Shown here: positions 39,077 through 46,527 of the stretch, piece by piece
How positions within the stretch are numbered: the stretch's first letter is position 1
Layout: each line of letters opens with the position of its first letter
Origin: JAVBKU01 sp031553875
GTDB lineage: Bacteria > Bacteroidota > Bacteroidia > Bacteroidales > Rikenellaceae
DNA: 46,527 nt
Direction: 5' to 3'
Assembly (NCBI GenBank): GCA_031553875.1
Contig: JAVBKU010000002.1
Coordinates: 1-46,527, forward strand
The notes under the pieces: generated by a model
What the model was told of the DNA's origin: nothing
What the model saw: only the letters and a program-made list of their open reading frames with translations
Database searches by the model: none
Program-made: the position numbers and the translations under genes

Positions 39077-40201
39077 CTATTTCAACAACCCCACCATCCT
39101 CGCCGCGAAACGGTCGGAAGCGCCGCTGCCGCCGATCATCTCGGAGAGCCTGTGGTAGTTGGCGAGCATCTTATCCCTGCCCCTGCCGCCGGGAAGTATC
39201 CGGCGCAGCTGCTTCTCCGCTTCGTCGGGATTCATCTGAGCGAGGTAGAGCTCTTTCACCACCTCCCTGTCCATCACCAGGTTGACGAGCGATATGAACC
39301 TCACCTTGATGAATATCTGCCCTATAAGCATGCTCAGGCGGCTGGTCTTGTAGCACACCACCTCGGGCGTACCGATAAGGGCCGTTTCGAGTGTCGCCGT
39401 GCCGGAGGTGACCACGGCAGCCTCGGCCACAGCCAGCAGTTCGTAGGTCTTGTCATAGACCATAGCCATCCCCGTGCCCTGCAACACCTCCTCATAGAGC
39501 GACTTTTCAAGCCACGATACGCCTCCCACGACAAACTGATGATCCGGGAAACGGGCCGCGACCTCCGCCATGAATGGCAGGTTGTGGTGTATCTCGTTGG
39601 CGCGGCTGCCCGCGAGCAGGGCTATCACCGGGCGGCCGTCGAGGCCGTTCTCCTCCGCGAAACGCTCCCTGTCGGCCGCCTCGCGCGCACCTTCGGGGAT
39701 CACGTCCATGATGGGGTTGCCCTCATATATCGCCTCTATGCCGTGTATCCTGAAATAATCCACCTCGAAGGGGAAGATTACGAACAGCTTGTCGACATAC
39801 CTTCGCAGACGCTTGACTCTCGACTCCTTCCACGCCCACACCTTGGGGGCTATGTAGTAGAAGCATTTTATGCCCTTGTGATGGGCGAAACGGGCCATGC
39901 GCAGGTTGAATCCGGCGTAGTCTATGAGTATCAGCACGTCGGGGGCGTAGGCCTCGACGTCCGTCCTGCACTCTTTCATCTGGGCGGATATGGTGCGCAG
40001 GTTCTTGAGCACCTCCCAGAAACCCATGAACGAGGCCTCCTTGTAGTGATGGACGAGGTTCTCGGGGCCACCCACCGCAGCCATCTTATCGCCGCCCCAG
40101 AAACGGAATTCGGCCTGCGGATCGGCTTTTAGCAGGCCTTTCATAAGGTTGGAGCCGTGCAGGTCGCCGGAGGCTTCACCCGCGATGATGTAGTATTTCA
40201 T
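39077..40201 (-). CDS. lpxB: Lipid-A-disaccharide synthase
   Basis: GT19 enzyme joining UDP-2,3-diacylglucosamine and lipid X to form the lipid A disaccharide at the inner-membrane surface. Starts MKYYIIAGEASGDLHGSNLM, the family N-terminal signature, then GFWEVLKNL, VLIDYAGFNLRMA, the KCFYYIAPKVWAWKESR segment near 150, LLAGSRANEI near 200, and a C-terminal SGTATLETALIGTPEVVCYKT. The 374 residues are complete. Usual partners lpxA/lpxD/surE are not adjacent; it stands alone between R1 copies 7 and 8. Confidence 0.96.
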   Translation of the reverse strand: MKYYIIAGEASGDLHGSNLMKGLLKADPQAEFRFWGGDKMAAVGGPENLVHHYKEASFMGFWEVLKNLRTISAQMKECRTDVEAYAPDVLILIDYAGFNLRMARFAHHKGIKCFYYIAPKVWAWKESRVKRLRRYVDKLFVIFPFEVDYFRIHGIEAIYEGNPIMDVIPEGAREAADRERFAEENGLDGRPVIALLAGSRANEIHHNLPFMAEVAARFPDHQFVVGGVSWLEKSLYEEVLQGTGMAMVYDKTYELLAVAEAAVVTSGTATLETALIGTPEVVCYKTSRLSMLIGQIFIKVRFISLVNLVMDREVVKELYLAQMNPDEAEKQLRRILPGGRGRDKMLANYHRLSEMIGGSGASDRFAARMVGLLK

Positions 40202-40292
40202 AGGTCGTGAAGTTTAATACAGTATGAAATTTAACTCGTTTACTTCAAATTATCTCCCTGAAGTCGTGCGCACAAACAATTAGGCCTGTCTG

Positions 40293-40440
40293 TCCGCAGC
40301 CAGCGGAGGTGTCTGCCGACACACGGAGAGAATATTCGCTCCATACTTATACGGTTGCGACACTGCAAGCCATATTTCAGCCCTCCGCCCGGGGTGGCTG
40401 CGGGCTGACGACCTTGATATACAAGGCCGGGGTCGTTGTT
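40293..40440 (+). repeat. R3 palindromic repeat, copy 2
   Basis: Outer arms CCGCAGCCAGCGGAGG (about 40295) and CCTCCGCC...TGGCTGCGG (about 40381-40406), with about 70 bp between, followed by CCTTG-atata-CAAGG. The outer stem differs from the copy at 27025 in both arms. Between lpxB and trmD. Confidence 0.6.
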
Positions 40441-40441
40441 A

Positions 40442-40506
40442 AACGCCGCCGGCGCTTACAATCCCCGCATCTGAAAACTTTAACGAGGTGCAAGCCTCGT
40501 GCGGAC
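40442..40506. repeat. R4 flank element (reverse)
   Basis: Hairpin CGCC-gcc-GGCG, then CTTACAATCCCCGCATCTGAAAAC and ACGAGG-tgcaa-GCCTCGT, directly abutting R1 copy 8. Same arrangement, inverted, as at 23483-23546. Confidence 0.6.
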
Positions 40507-40650
40507 GCCGCTTTGGTCTTCTGGCGGAAACAGGTCTCGTGAGGGAGATCACCCTCAGTTATCGTATAACGAGGGAAGCTCCCGTAAGAGACCCCGGCAG
40601 AAGACGCGGCTAGACCTTTTGCCTACTTTTACGGCAATGGTAAAAGTAGG
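40507..40650 (-). repeat. R1 palindromic repeat, copy 8
   Basis: Full length, reverse orientation. Terminal hairpin CCTACTTTTAC-ggcaatg-GTAAAAGTAGG, another compensated variant. Right flank TCGCCGAAGGCGAAACTACCGTAAAGTCGTATATTA is shared with copy 3. Between trmD and lpxB. Confidence 0.9.
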
Positions 40651-40709
40651 TCGCCGAAGGCGAAACTACCGTAAAGTCGTATATTAGTTCCAATATTATA
40701 CCTTTTATT

Positions 40710-41387
40710 CTACCTCTCCAACAAATCCGGCCTCAGTCGCTCGGTGCGCTCGAAAGCCTGCTCCTCCTGCCATTTGGCTATCTCGCCGAAGTGCCCGGAC
40801 AACAACACCTCCGGCACCTTCCATCCGTTGAACTCCGCAGGACGGGTATACACCGGCGGGGCCAGGAGGTTGTCCTGGAAACTATCGGTAAGCGCCGAAG
40901 CCTCGTCGCCGATAGCCCCGGGTATGATGCGCACCACGCTGTCTGTGATGATGGCAGCGGCCAGTTCGCCGCCGGTGAGCACATAGTCACCGATAGATAT
41001 CTCGCGGGTTATGAGGTGCTCCCTCACCCTGTAATCGACCCCCTTGTAGTGGCCGCAGAGGATTATGATATTGCCGAGCGTGGATAGGCGGTTGGCCTCG
41101 TGCTGGTCGTATTTTATGCCGTCTGGCGAGGTGTAGATTATTTCATCGTACGTCCTCTCCCCCTTCAGTTTCTCGATACACAGGAATATTGGCTCGGGCT
41201 TCATCACCATGCCCGCTTCGCCGCCGAAGGGGTAGTCGTCCACCTGCCGCCTCTTGTCGAAGGCATAGTCGCGCAAATTGTGCACCACGATCTCCACCAG
41301 ACCCTTGTCCTGCGCCCTCTTGAGGATGGACTCGTTCAGCGGGCTGAAAAGAAGCTCCGGAAGTACGGTTATGATATCTATACGCAT
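40710..41387 (-). CDS. trmD: tRNA (guanine-N1-)-methyltransferase
   Basis: SPOUT-class methyltransferase making m1G37 in tRNAs, preventing +1 frameshifts. MRIDIITVLPELLFSPLNESIL at the start, the YPFGGEAGMVMKPEP segment, LCGHYKGVDYRVREHL and EISIGDYVLTGGELAA forming the trefoil knot, and a C-terminal NGWKVPEVLLSGHFGEI. The 225 residues are complete. In many bacteria trmD is with rpsP, rimM and rplS; here it follows an MBL hydrolase gene by 33 bp and none of those genes is nearby. Confidence 0.96.
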   Translation of the reverse strand: MRIDIITVLPELLFSPLNESILKRAQDKGLVEIVVHNLRDYAFDKRRQVDDYPFGGEAGMVMKPEPIFLCIEKLKGERTYDEIIYTSPDGIKYDQHEANRLSTLGNIIILCGHYKGVDYRVREHLITREISIGDYVLTGGELAAAIITDSVVRIIPGAIGDEASALTDSFQDNLLAPPVYTRPAEFNGWKVPEVLLSGHFGEIAKWQEEQAFERTERLRPDLLER

Positions 41388-41420
41388 GATTGTCGGTTTT
41401 ACATGGCGCGGCCCGCGACC

Positions 41421-42095
41421 TTAGAAATTGACCTCGCCGCCTATGGCCTCGGTGATGAACGGGTTGTAGAGCGCCTCATGGCCTATGGTGCTGTGGTTGC
41501 CGTGGCCGGGGTATATCTCCACGTCGCCGCCCAGGGGCAGGATGCGGTCGATGATACTGCGCATTATCCACGAGTAGTCGCCGCCGGGCAGGTCGGTGCG
41601 CCCGATGCTCTCGCGGAAGAGGGTGTCGCCCGTGAAAAGCTTCTTGTCCTCTTCGGCGTAGATGCAGATATGGCCGGGGGTGTGTCCGGGAGTGTGTATC
41701 AGGCGCAGGGTGGTGTCGCCGAAGCTCACCTGCGACTCGTTGTCCAGCATTAAGTCTATCTGGGGTATGGCCTCCACGTTGAAGCCGTATATCGCTCCGT
41801 GTTCCACCGCGCTCTCCACGAGGAACTTATCAGCCCCGTGCAAGGCGAAGGGTACACCCCAGGTCTCCCTCACGAACTCCACGCCGAGGATATGGTCCAC
41901 ATGGCCGTGTGTATTGAGCGCCATCATCGGCTTGAGCCCCTTCTCCTCGATGAATGTCTGCAGGCGGCGGCGTTCGGGCGCGGAGTAGCACCCCGCGTCG
42001 ATAATGACGCACTCCTTCGTAGCGTCCCACACCACGTAAGTGTTCTCCTGAAAGGGATTGAATTGGAAGAGTGCTATCTGCATATTTTTCTTCAT
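41421..42095 (-). CDS. Metallo-beta-lactamase-fold hydrolase (glyoxalase II-like)
   Basis: A 224-residue cytosolic metallo-hydrolase. Metal-binding motif THGHVDH (NTHGHVDHILG), the second His in HTPGHTPGHICIY, the bridging Asp in FTGDTLFRESIGRTDLPGGDY and a C-terminal VEIYPGHGNHSTIGHE. This is the glyoxalase II / YcbL-like subgroup, which usually hydrolyses thioesters; the substrate is not certain. Of three in-frame ATGs (42131, 42095, 42083) the second was chosen; the first gives an extension without family similarity. It is the first gene of the pair with trmD. Confidence 0.9.
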   Translation of the reverse strand: MKKNMQIALFQFNPFQENTYVVWDATKECVIIDAGCYSAPERRRLQTFIEEKGLKPMMALNTHGHVDHILGVEFVRETWGVPFALHGADKFLVESAVEHGAIYGFNVEAIPQIDLMLDNESQVSFGDTTLRLIHTPGHTPGHICIYAEEDKKLFTGDTLFRESIGRTDLPGGDYSWIMRSIIDRILPLGGDVEIYPGHGNHSTIGHEALYNPFITEAIGGEVNF

Positions 42096-42133
42096 TTTAA
42101 CGTTACCGGCGGCACTCACAAAAATACGCAAAA

Positions 42134-42166
42134 TTTCTAAAAGTCCTGATAAAATATCTACCTTTA
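42134..42166 (+). promoter_or_regulatory. Putative promoter of the esterase gene
   Basis: TTTC (42134-42137), 21-bp spacer, TACCTTTA (42159-42166, one mismatch to TAnnTTTG), 26 bp before the ATG at 42192. The TACCTTTACG string is the one found before maf and queA. Confidence 0.45.
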
Positions 42167-42191
42167 CGAACGTTTAACCAAAACACATCTT

Positions 42192-43028
42192 ATGAGATAC
42201 TTTGTTATACTGTTTCTCATGTCGTGCCTGACGGTCACAGGTGTTTTTTCCCAAAGCGAGACTCCACGGGGAACCCTTCACAAAGGTATAAGTTACCGGG
42301 AGCCTGGCAAAGGCGCATACGCAGACTCCATATGTTTGGTTGACGTATACCAGACCGGGCTTTCAGAAAGCAGTCCCATCGTCATATGGTTTCACGGCGG
42401 AGGTCTGACAGGTGGGCGGCGTGGCATTCCCGAAGGACTCAAAAATAAAGGCGTGACGGTCGTGGCCGTGGGATACAGGCTCCTGCCGCGCACCACCATA
42501 CACGAAATACTCGACGACGCGGCGGCGGCCGTAGCCTGGACCGCACACAACATTTCGAAATACGGCGGTGACCCCTCCCGCATATATATAGCGGGGCATT
42601 CGGCCGGCGGATACCTCATCTCCCTGATAGGGCTGGACAAGCGTTGGCTCAAGCCCTACGGCATCGACCCCGACACCGTGTTCCGCGCGCTGATACCCTA
42701 CAGCGGGCAATCCATCACACACTTCGCCGTTCGCAAACAGCGTGGTCTCTCCCCGTGGCAGCCCGTGGTAGACGATCTGGCACCGTGGTCCCATGTACGC
42801 AAGGATTGTCCTCCCATACTGATAATCTCGGGCGACAAGGATAAGGAGATATACGGACGCTACGAGGAGAACGCCTACTTTTGGCGCCTCTTCAAGGGAG
42901 TTAAGCACCCCAACGTAGAATTCGTAGAACTGCAAGGTTTCAGTCACGGCAAGATGGTCGCCCCCGCACATATTCTGACGCTGCAATATATCGAACAGTT
43001 AGAGAAAGCGTCGGTCAAGAAAAAATAA
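42192..43028 (+). CDS. Secreted alpha/beta-hydrolase (esterase/lipase-like)
   Basis: A 278-residue exported hydrolase: signal peptide (about 1-20, VTGVFSQS), then an alpha/beta fold with the HGGG oxyanion motif at 68-71 (IWFHGGGLTGG), the nucleophile Ser137 in GHSAGG, a catalytic Asp in ISGDKDKE and His in GFSHGKMV. This pattern fits the hormone-sensitive-lipase/carboxylesterase group (BD-FAE-like), often active on acetylated sugars or short acyl esters in the periplasm. It precedes the rlmD-like gene by 12 bp, so the two are probably one operon. Substrate unknown. Confidence 0.88.
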   Translation: MRYFVILFLMSCLTVTGVFSQSETPRGTLHKGISYREPGKGAYADSICLVDVYQTGLSESSPIVIWFHGGGLTGGRRGIPEGLKNKGVTVVAVGYRLLPRTTIHEILDDAAAAVAWTAHNISKYGGDPSRIYIAGHSAGGYLISLIGLDKRWLKPYGIDPDTVFRALIPYSGQSITHFAVRKQRGLSPWQPVVDDLAPWSHVRKDCPPILIISGDKDKEIYGRYEENAYFWRLFKGVKHPNVEFVELQGFSHGKMVAPAHILTLQYIEQLEKASVKKK

Positions 43029-43040
43029 GTATTAGTTTTA

Positions 43041-44447
43041 GTGAAGAAAAAAGGTAAACTGCCTCTGATCGAGGCTCTGGAGATAGTTGATATCGCCGCC
43101 GAGGGCAAAGCCCTGGGGCGGTACAACGATATGGTGGTGTTCGTCCCTTTCGCCATACCGGGCGACGTGGTCGACGTGCAGGTCAACTGCAAAAGGCGGC
43201 GCTTCATGGAGGGCTATGTGACTAATTGGATCAAGCGGTCGCCCCTGCGCACGGAGCCTTTCTGCGAACATTTCGGCACCTGCGGGGGCTGCAAATGGCA
43301 GAGCCTGCCCTACGCAGAACAGCTGCGTTTCAAGCAACAGCAGGTCGAAGACCAGCTCACCCGCATCGGCAAGATCGCGCTCCCCGCCATATCTCCCATC
43401 ATCGGCTCCGACAAGACCGAATTCTACCGCAACAAGCTGGAATTCACCTTCTCCGACAAGCGCTGGAGGACCAAGGAGGAGATCGCCTCCGGCGAAGAGA
43501 TAACCGACAACGAAGCCCTCGGATTCCACATCCCCGGCATGTTCGACAAGGTGCTCGACATTCGCAAGTGCTGGCTCCAACCCGAGCCCTCGAACGAGAT
43601 ACGCCTGTTCGTCAAGGAGTTCTGCCTCAGTCGCGGCTACACGTTCCACAACCCCCGCGAACATACCGGCCTGATGCGCAATATCATCATCCGCACCACG
43701 GATACCGGCGAGACGATGGTCATCGTCATCTTCGGCTCCGACGACACGGAGCGCGTAAAGGCCCTGCTGGACGCCCTGCGCGAGCGTTTTCCGGATATAA
43801 CTTCGCTGATGTACGTCATCAACACCAAGCTCAACGACTCCATCGGCGACCTCGACGTACTCCTGCACAGCGGGCGCGACCACATCTTCGAGAAAATGGA
43901 GGGCCTGCGCTTCAAGATCGGCGGCAAGTCGTTCTACCAGACCAATTCCGAGCAGGCGTACAAACTCTATAAAGTAACGCGAGAGTTCGCAGCGCTCACC
44001 GGAGGCGAAGTGGTCTACGACCTCTACACCGGCACCGGCACCATTGCCAATTTCGTGGCTGGGCAGGCCTCGAAAGTCGTGGGCGTGGAGTACGTCCCCG
44101 AGGCGATAGAGGACGCTAAGGTCAATTCCGGCATCAACGGCATCGGCAACACCCTCTTTTTCGCAGGCGATATGAAAGATGTGCTGAACGACGATTTCAT
44201 AGCCACGCACAGCAAGCCCGACGTGGTTATTCTCGACCCGCCGCGCGCCGGCATCCACGAGGACGTGGCCCATACCATCCTTCGCGCGGCCCCGCAGCGC
44301 ATCGTCTACGTGAGTTGCAACCCTGCCACCCAAGCCCGCGACCTGGCCCTGTTCGACGCCTCCTACCGCGTGGAACGCGTACAGCCGGTGGACATGTTCC
44401 CCCATACCCACCATGTGGAAAATGTCGTGGCGCTGGTGAGGAGATAA
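43041..44447 (+). CDS. rlmD: 23S rRNA (uracil-5-)-methyltransferase, RlmD/RumA family
   Basis: SAM-dependent enzyme making m5U in 23S rRNA (U1939 for RlmD). It has an N-terminal TRAM domain (about 5-60), a 4Fe-4S cluster motif C75-x5-C81-x2-C84 plus C177, a SAM site VYDLYTGTGTIANFV, NSFYQTNSEQ-like upstream motif (SFYQTNSEQAYKLY), and the catalytic segment VYVSCNPATQARDL with the nucleophilic Cys. The 468 residues are complete. The start codon is GTG, 12 bp after the esterase stop. RlmD is the likely member, but RlmC or TrmA-like specificity cannot be excluded. Confidence 0.88.
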   Translation: MKKKGKLPLIEALEIVDIAAEGKALGRYNDMVVFVPFAIPGDVVDVQVNCKRRRFMEGYVTNWIKRSPLRTEPFCEHFGTCGGCKWQSLPYAEQLRFKQQQVEDQLTRIGKIALPAISPIIGSDKTEFYRNKLEFTFSDKRWRTKEEIASGEEITDNEALGFHIPGMFDKVLDIRKCWLQPEPSNEIRLFVKEFCLSRGYTFHNPREHTGLMRNIIIRTTDTGETMVIVIFGSDDTERVKALLDALRERFPDITSLMYVINTKLNDSIGDLDVLLHSGRDHIFEKMEGLRFKIGGKSFYQTNSEQAYKLYKVTREFAALTGGEVVYDLYTGTGTIANFVAGQASKVVGVEYVPEAIEDAKVNSGINGIGNTLFFAGDMKDVLNDDFIATHSKPDVVILDPPRAGIHEDVAHTILRAAPQRIVYVSCNPATQARDLALFDASYRVERVQPVDMFPHTHHVENVVALVRR

Positions 44448-44571
44448 ACACCCCTGCCATCCCTTCGGCATCGTCCGGCGGCATAAAACAAAATATTCAT
44501 CACCTAACCGCACTCCACATTAAAAATTTTCGTAACTTACCTACAATTATAATCCCCTAACCTTGTGAGAT

Positions 44572-45471
44572 ATGAATATCAAGCGCATCGCCCTGCTCGC
44601 CCTCTCTTTCACGCTGTTACTCTCTGCGGCCAAGGCCCAAAAACCGCCGATAGAGCTGAAACAGGAATACGACGACCAGAGGAATCTCGTCTTTTCCGTC
44701 GAATACGAATACCCCATATACGGTAACTACACGATAGTATTTGTTTTCGACGACATCAGAGACTGTAATACCGCCATGGAACATGCTATCACCTTCCGTA
44801 AGCCGGGTACCATTTTAACTATCAGACCTATCGACCCCTTAAAATACCCCTCCGTACATTTTCAATATTACTGGGTGATCCCCGGCATGTTTAATCCCAG
44901 CAAGGTTGACCAGAACTTCATTTACCGCCTCCCATTCAGTACCGCGAAGAGCGCCAAGACCAAGATATTATTCAACAGCACCAGGCAATGGGGCGAAAGC
45001 CACACTGTAGACCCCAGAACGATTCAGTTCCATCTCGACAAGGGCGATACCGTGTATGCTTCACGCAAGGGTATGGTATGCAAAATACAGGATGTCACAG
45101 TGCCTCCCAAAGATGGCAAAGAGCAGGTTGAATACAACAATATTACTATCGAACACTCCGACGGCACCATAGCATCGTATAGCTATCTCGAAAAAGGCAG
45201 CATTTTTGTAAAGGAAGGTGTAACCGTACCCGCAGGAACACCGCTGGGCCTTGTGGGAAGCCCCAACAACAAGACTTACATGGTAAGGTTTTCCTTGTGG
45301 TACAAGACCCGTAATCTGTCGGACAAGGCAAGGATAGAGAAATATGTTTCAACCACCAATTACATGGACCCCGTCTTCGCGACCACGGAAGGCAATATAC
45401 GGCTCTTTACCGACCAGTCGTACACCCCGGTAGTGACGGAACAGGAGACGGCAAAAAAGAAAAAGAAATAA
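44572..45471 (+). CDS. Peptidase M23-like protein without catalytic residues
   Basis: A 299-residue exported protein: signal peptide (about 1-22, LSAAKAQ), a beta-rich N-terminal domain (about 25-130) and a LytM/M23-like fold (about 150-245; FHLDKGDTVYASRKGMVCKI and GVTVPAGTPLGLVGSPNNKTYM). Active M23 enzymes have HxxxD, HxH and HLH-type metal ligands; here the HxH site is SYSYL (202-206) and the last motif is YMVRFSL (236-242), so all metal ligands are missing. It probably binds or activates rather than cuts peptidoglycan, as EnvC/NlpD-type proteins do. C-terminal Lys-rich tail. No operon partner. Confidence 0.82.
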   Translation: MNIKRIALLALSFTLLLSAAKAQKPPIELKQEYDDQRNLVFSVEYEYPIYGNYTIVFVFDDIRDCNTAMEHAITFRKPGTILTIRPIDPLKYPSVHFQYYWVIPGMFNPSKVDQNFIYRLPFSTAKSAKTKILFNSTRQWGESHTVDPRTIQFHLDKGDTVYASRKGMVCKIQDVTVPPKDGKEQVEYNNITIEHSDGTIASYSYLEKGSIFVKEGVTVPAGTPLGLVGSPNNKTYMVRFSLWYKTRNLSDKARIEKYVSTTNYMDPVFATTEGNIRLFTDQSYTPVVTEQETAKKKKK

Positions 45472-45519
45472 AGAGATCCAGCGCCATTTAACAAAAGCGA
45501 CATCTAATATCCTAAGCAT

Positions 45520-46233
45520 ATGAAAAAGACTATTTTACTTGCCGCCCTGGCGGTATTTTCAGTGGCGACATTAAGCGCACAGCAGCTGCAACTTCAGCCC
45601 GCGCCCAAGATCGTACAGGTGACCGGCAACGCCGAGGAGAACGTGACCCCCGACGAGATATTCATCCGCGTGACAATCCGTGAGAATAACACGAAAAATA
45701 CTAAACTTAGCGTCGAAGCGCAGCAGGCCGATATGATCAAGGCCCTCACGGCTCTGGGCATCGACACCAAGAACATCACCGTGAGCGACATGGCCAGCAA
45801 TCTCAAGGAATACGCCCTACGTAAGGATGCCATCAAGACCAGCAAGACCTACCAGCTCAAGGTGGGTAGCGCCGAGATGGTGGGCAAGGTGTTCGGCGCT
45901 CTTGAAAAGATCGGTATCTCGGATGCGGGCGTTAACAGCTACCGCTACTCGAAGATCGATGCCAAACGCGACGAGCTCCGCACTAAAGCCGCACAGGACG
46001 CCCGCAAGACGGCCAACCTCCTCGCCACCGCCATCGGCCAGAAGATAGGCAAGGCCACCGAGATCAGGGAATACGGCAACGTGGGCTTCGACGAGGTGAC
46101 CTACCAGCCTATGGCGCGCCTGGCCTTGGCAAAGAGCTATAGCAATGAAGCGGTCGACGCAGAAACTCCCGCTCTCGGCTTCAAGGAAATGAAGCTGAAG
46201 GTGTCGATAAATATCACTTTCGAACTGGAATAG
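45520..46233 (+). CDS. SIMPL-domain periplasmic protein (DUF541)
   Basis: A 237-residue exported protein with a signal peptide (about 1-20, TLSAQQ) and a SIMPL/DUF541 domain: IVQVTGNAEENVTPDEIFIRVTIRE near 30, KNITVSDMASNLKEY, a GISDAGVNSYRYSKIDAKRDELRTKAAQDARKTANLLA segment near 145-180, and a C-terminal MKLKVSINITFELE strand. Members (E. coli YggE) are linked to oxidative or membrane-stress tolerance and form oligomeric rings; the molecular role is unclear. It follows the M23-like gene by 48 bp and ends with a terminator. Confidence 0.88.
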   Translation: MKKTILLAALAVFSVATLSAQQLQLQPAPKIVQVTGNAEENVTPDEIFIRVTIRENNTKNTKLSVEAQQADMIKALTALGIDTKNITVSDMASNLKEYALRKDAIKTSKTYQLKVGSAEMVGKVFGALEKIGISDAGVNSYRYSKIDAKRDELRTKAAQDARKTANLLATAIGQKIGKATEIREYGNVGFDEVTYQPMARLALAKSYSNEAVDAETPALGFKEMKLKVSINITFELE

Positions 46234-46276
46234 TTACGGAGATATCCGTCGCAAACAGATGCGCGGCATTACCAAT

Positions 46277-46314
46277 AAAGGGGAGGGGTCGACCGGATTC
46301 CCTCCTTTTTATTT
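46277..46314 (+). terminator. Rho-independent terminator after the SIMPL gene
   Basis: Stem AAAGGGGAGGG/CCCTCCTTTTT with a 12-nt loop, followed by the T-run TTTTTATTT. About 45 bp after the stop codon. Confidence 0.8.
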
Positions 46315-46386
46315 CAACTTAGGGACTAACATACAACATTACAGCGTAGGGAAATCAAAACAACCTCCGGTATAGCAAAATAATCC

Positions 46387-46527
46387 GCCGCTTTGGGCTT
46401 CTGCCGGAAATAGGTCTCGTGAGGGAGATCACCCTCGGTTATCGTGTAACGAGGGAAGCTCCCGGAAGAGACCCCGGCAGAAGACGCGGCTAGACCTTTT
46501 GCCTACTTTTGGGGCAATGCCAAAAGT
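46387..46527 (-). repeat. R1 palindromic repeat, copy 9, cut by the window edge
   Basis: Reverse orientation, complete to CCAAAAGT; the last ~3 bp of its terminal hairpin lie beyond the window. Left flank TAGCAAAATAATCC is shared with copies 2, 3 and 7, which marks the true element border. Confidence 0.88.

Noticed and set aside
1..46527. CRISPR array
   Set aside because: The repeats are scattered, palindromic and long, with genes between them; no regularly spaced short repeats and no cas genes.
6792..46527. R1 as an insertion sequence
   Set aside because: No transposase, no clear terminal target duplications and only ~145 bp; at most a non-autonomous element.

Overview
The window is about 46.5 kb of a GC-rich Bacteroidales-type chromosome. 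Lineage evidence: the purH-mreB-mreC-mreD-mrdA-rodA order, a 57-residue histone H1-like (Hc1) protein, a DUF4254/GT9 pair, an elongated QueA and RodA, weak Shine-Dalgarno sites, and promoters of the Bacteroidetes form (TTTG or TTG, about 19-22 bp, TAnnTTTG). A Rikenellaceae-like member is possible, but the genus cannot be fixed from the sequence. Most genes are housekeeping, and no transposase, integrase, phage gene, rRNA or CRISPR array is present.

Layout. 0.2-10.6 kb (minus): cell-elongation operon purH-mreB-mreC-mreD-mrdA-rodA followed by a PMCA-type calcium ATPase. 10.86 kb: tRNA-His with its own terminator. 11.9-14.5 kb (minus): gcvH-mdh and maf. 14.7-19.9 kb (plus): Skp/OmpH-like lipoprotein, short YbbR-like protein, coaE, folP, then pgk, the Hc1 gene and an AT-rich acetyltransferase. 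20-26.9 kb (minus): YifB/ComM ATPase, dnaB, YgiQ-type radical SAM protein, queA. 27.2-28.4 kb (plus): Omp85-like barrel. 29-30.6 kb (minus): GT9 glycosyltransferase and DUF4254. 30.8-35.0 kb (plus): glucosaminidase with LysM repeats, a conserved unknown, a cysteine-less thioredoxin-fold protein, radA. 35.7-42.1 kb (minus): uvrB, FAH-family hydrolase, lpxB, trmD, MBL hydrolase. 42.2-46.2 kb (plus): esterase, rlmD-like methyltransferase, degenerate M23 protein, SIMPL protein.

The unusual content is between the genes. Nearly every longer intergenic gap holds members of several dispersed, strongly palindromic repeat families. The main ones are a ~145-bp element (R1, nine copies), composite alpha/beta modules of ~145 bp each (R2, five modules plus an edge remnant), a double hairpin (P3, three copies), and the smaller families P2, R3 and R5. 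In R1, R2, P3 and R3 the linkers are conserved while the stem arms change in a compensatory way between copies. This means the folded form (RNA or single-stranded DNA) is maintained rather than the primary sequence. One R1 copy splits mreC from mreD. A ~490-bp R2 composite is present as an inverted pair flanking six genes (28.4 and 35.1 kb). These repeats are the best candidates here for an undescribed system. Whether they are structured RNAs, bidirectional terminators, or non-autonomous elements mobilised from elsewhere cannot be decided from this window.
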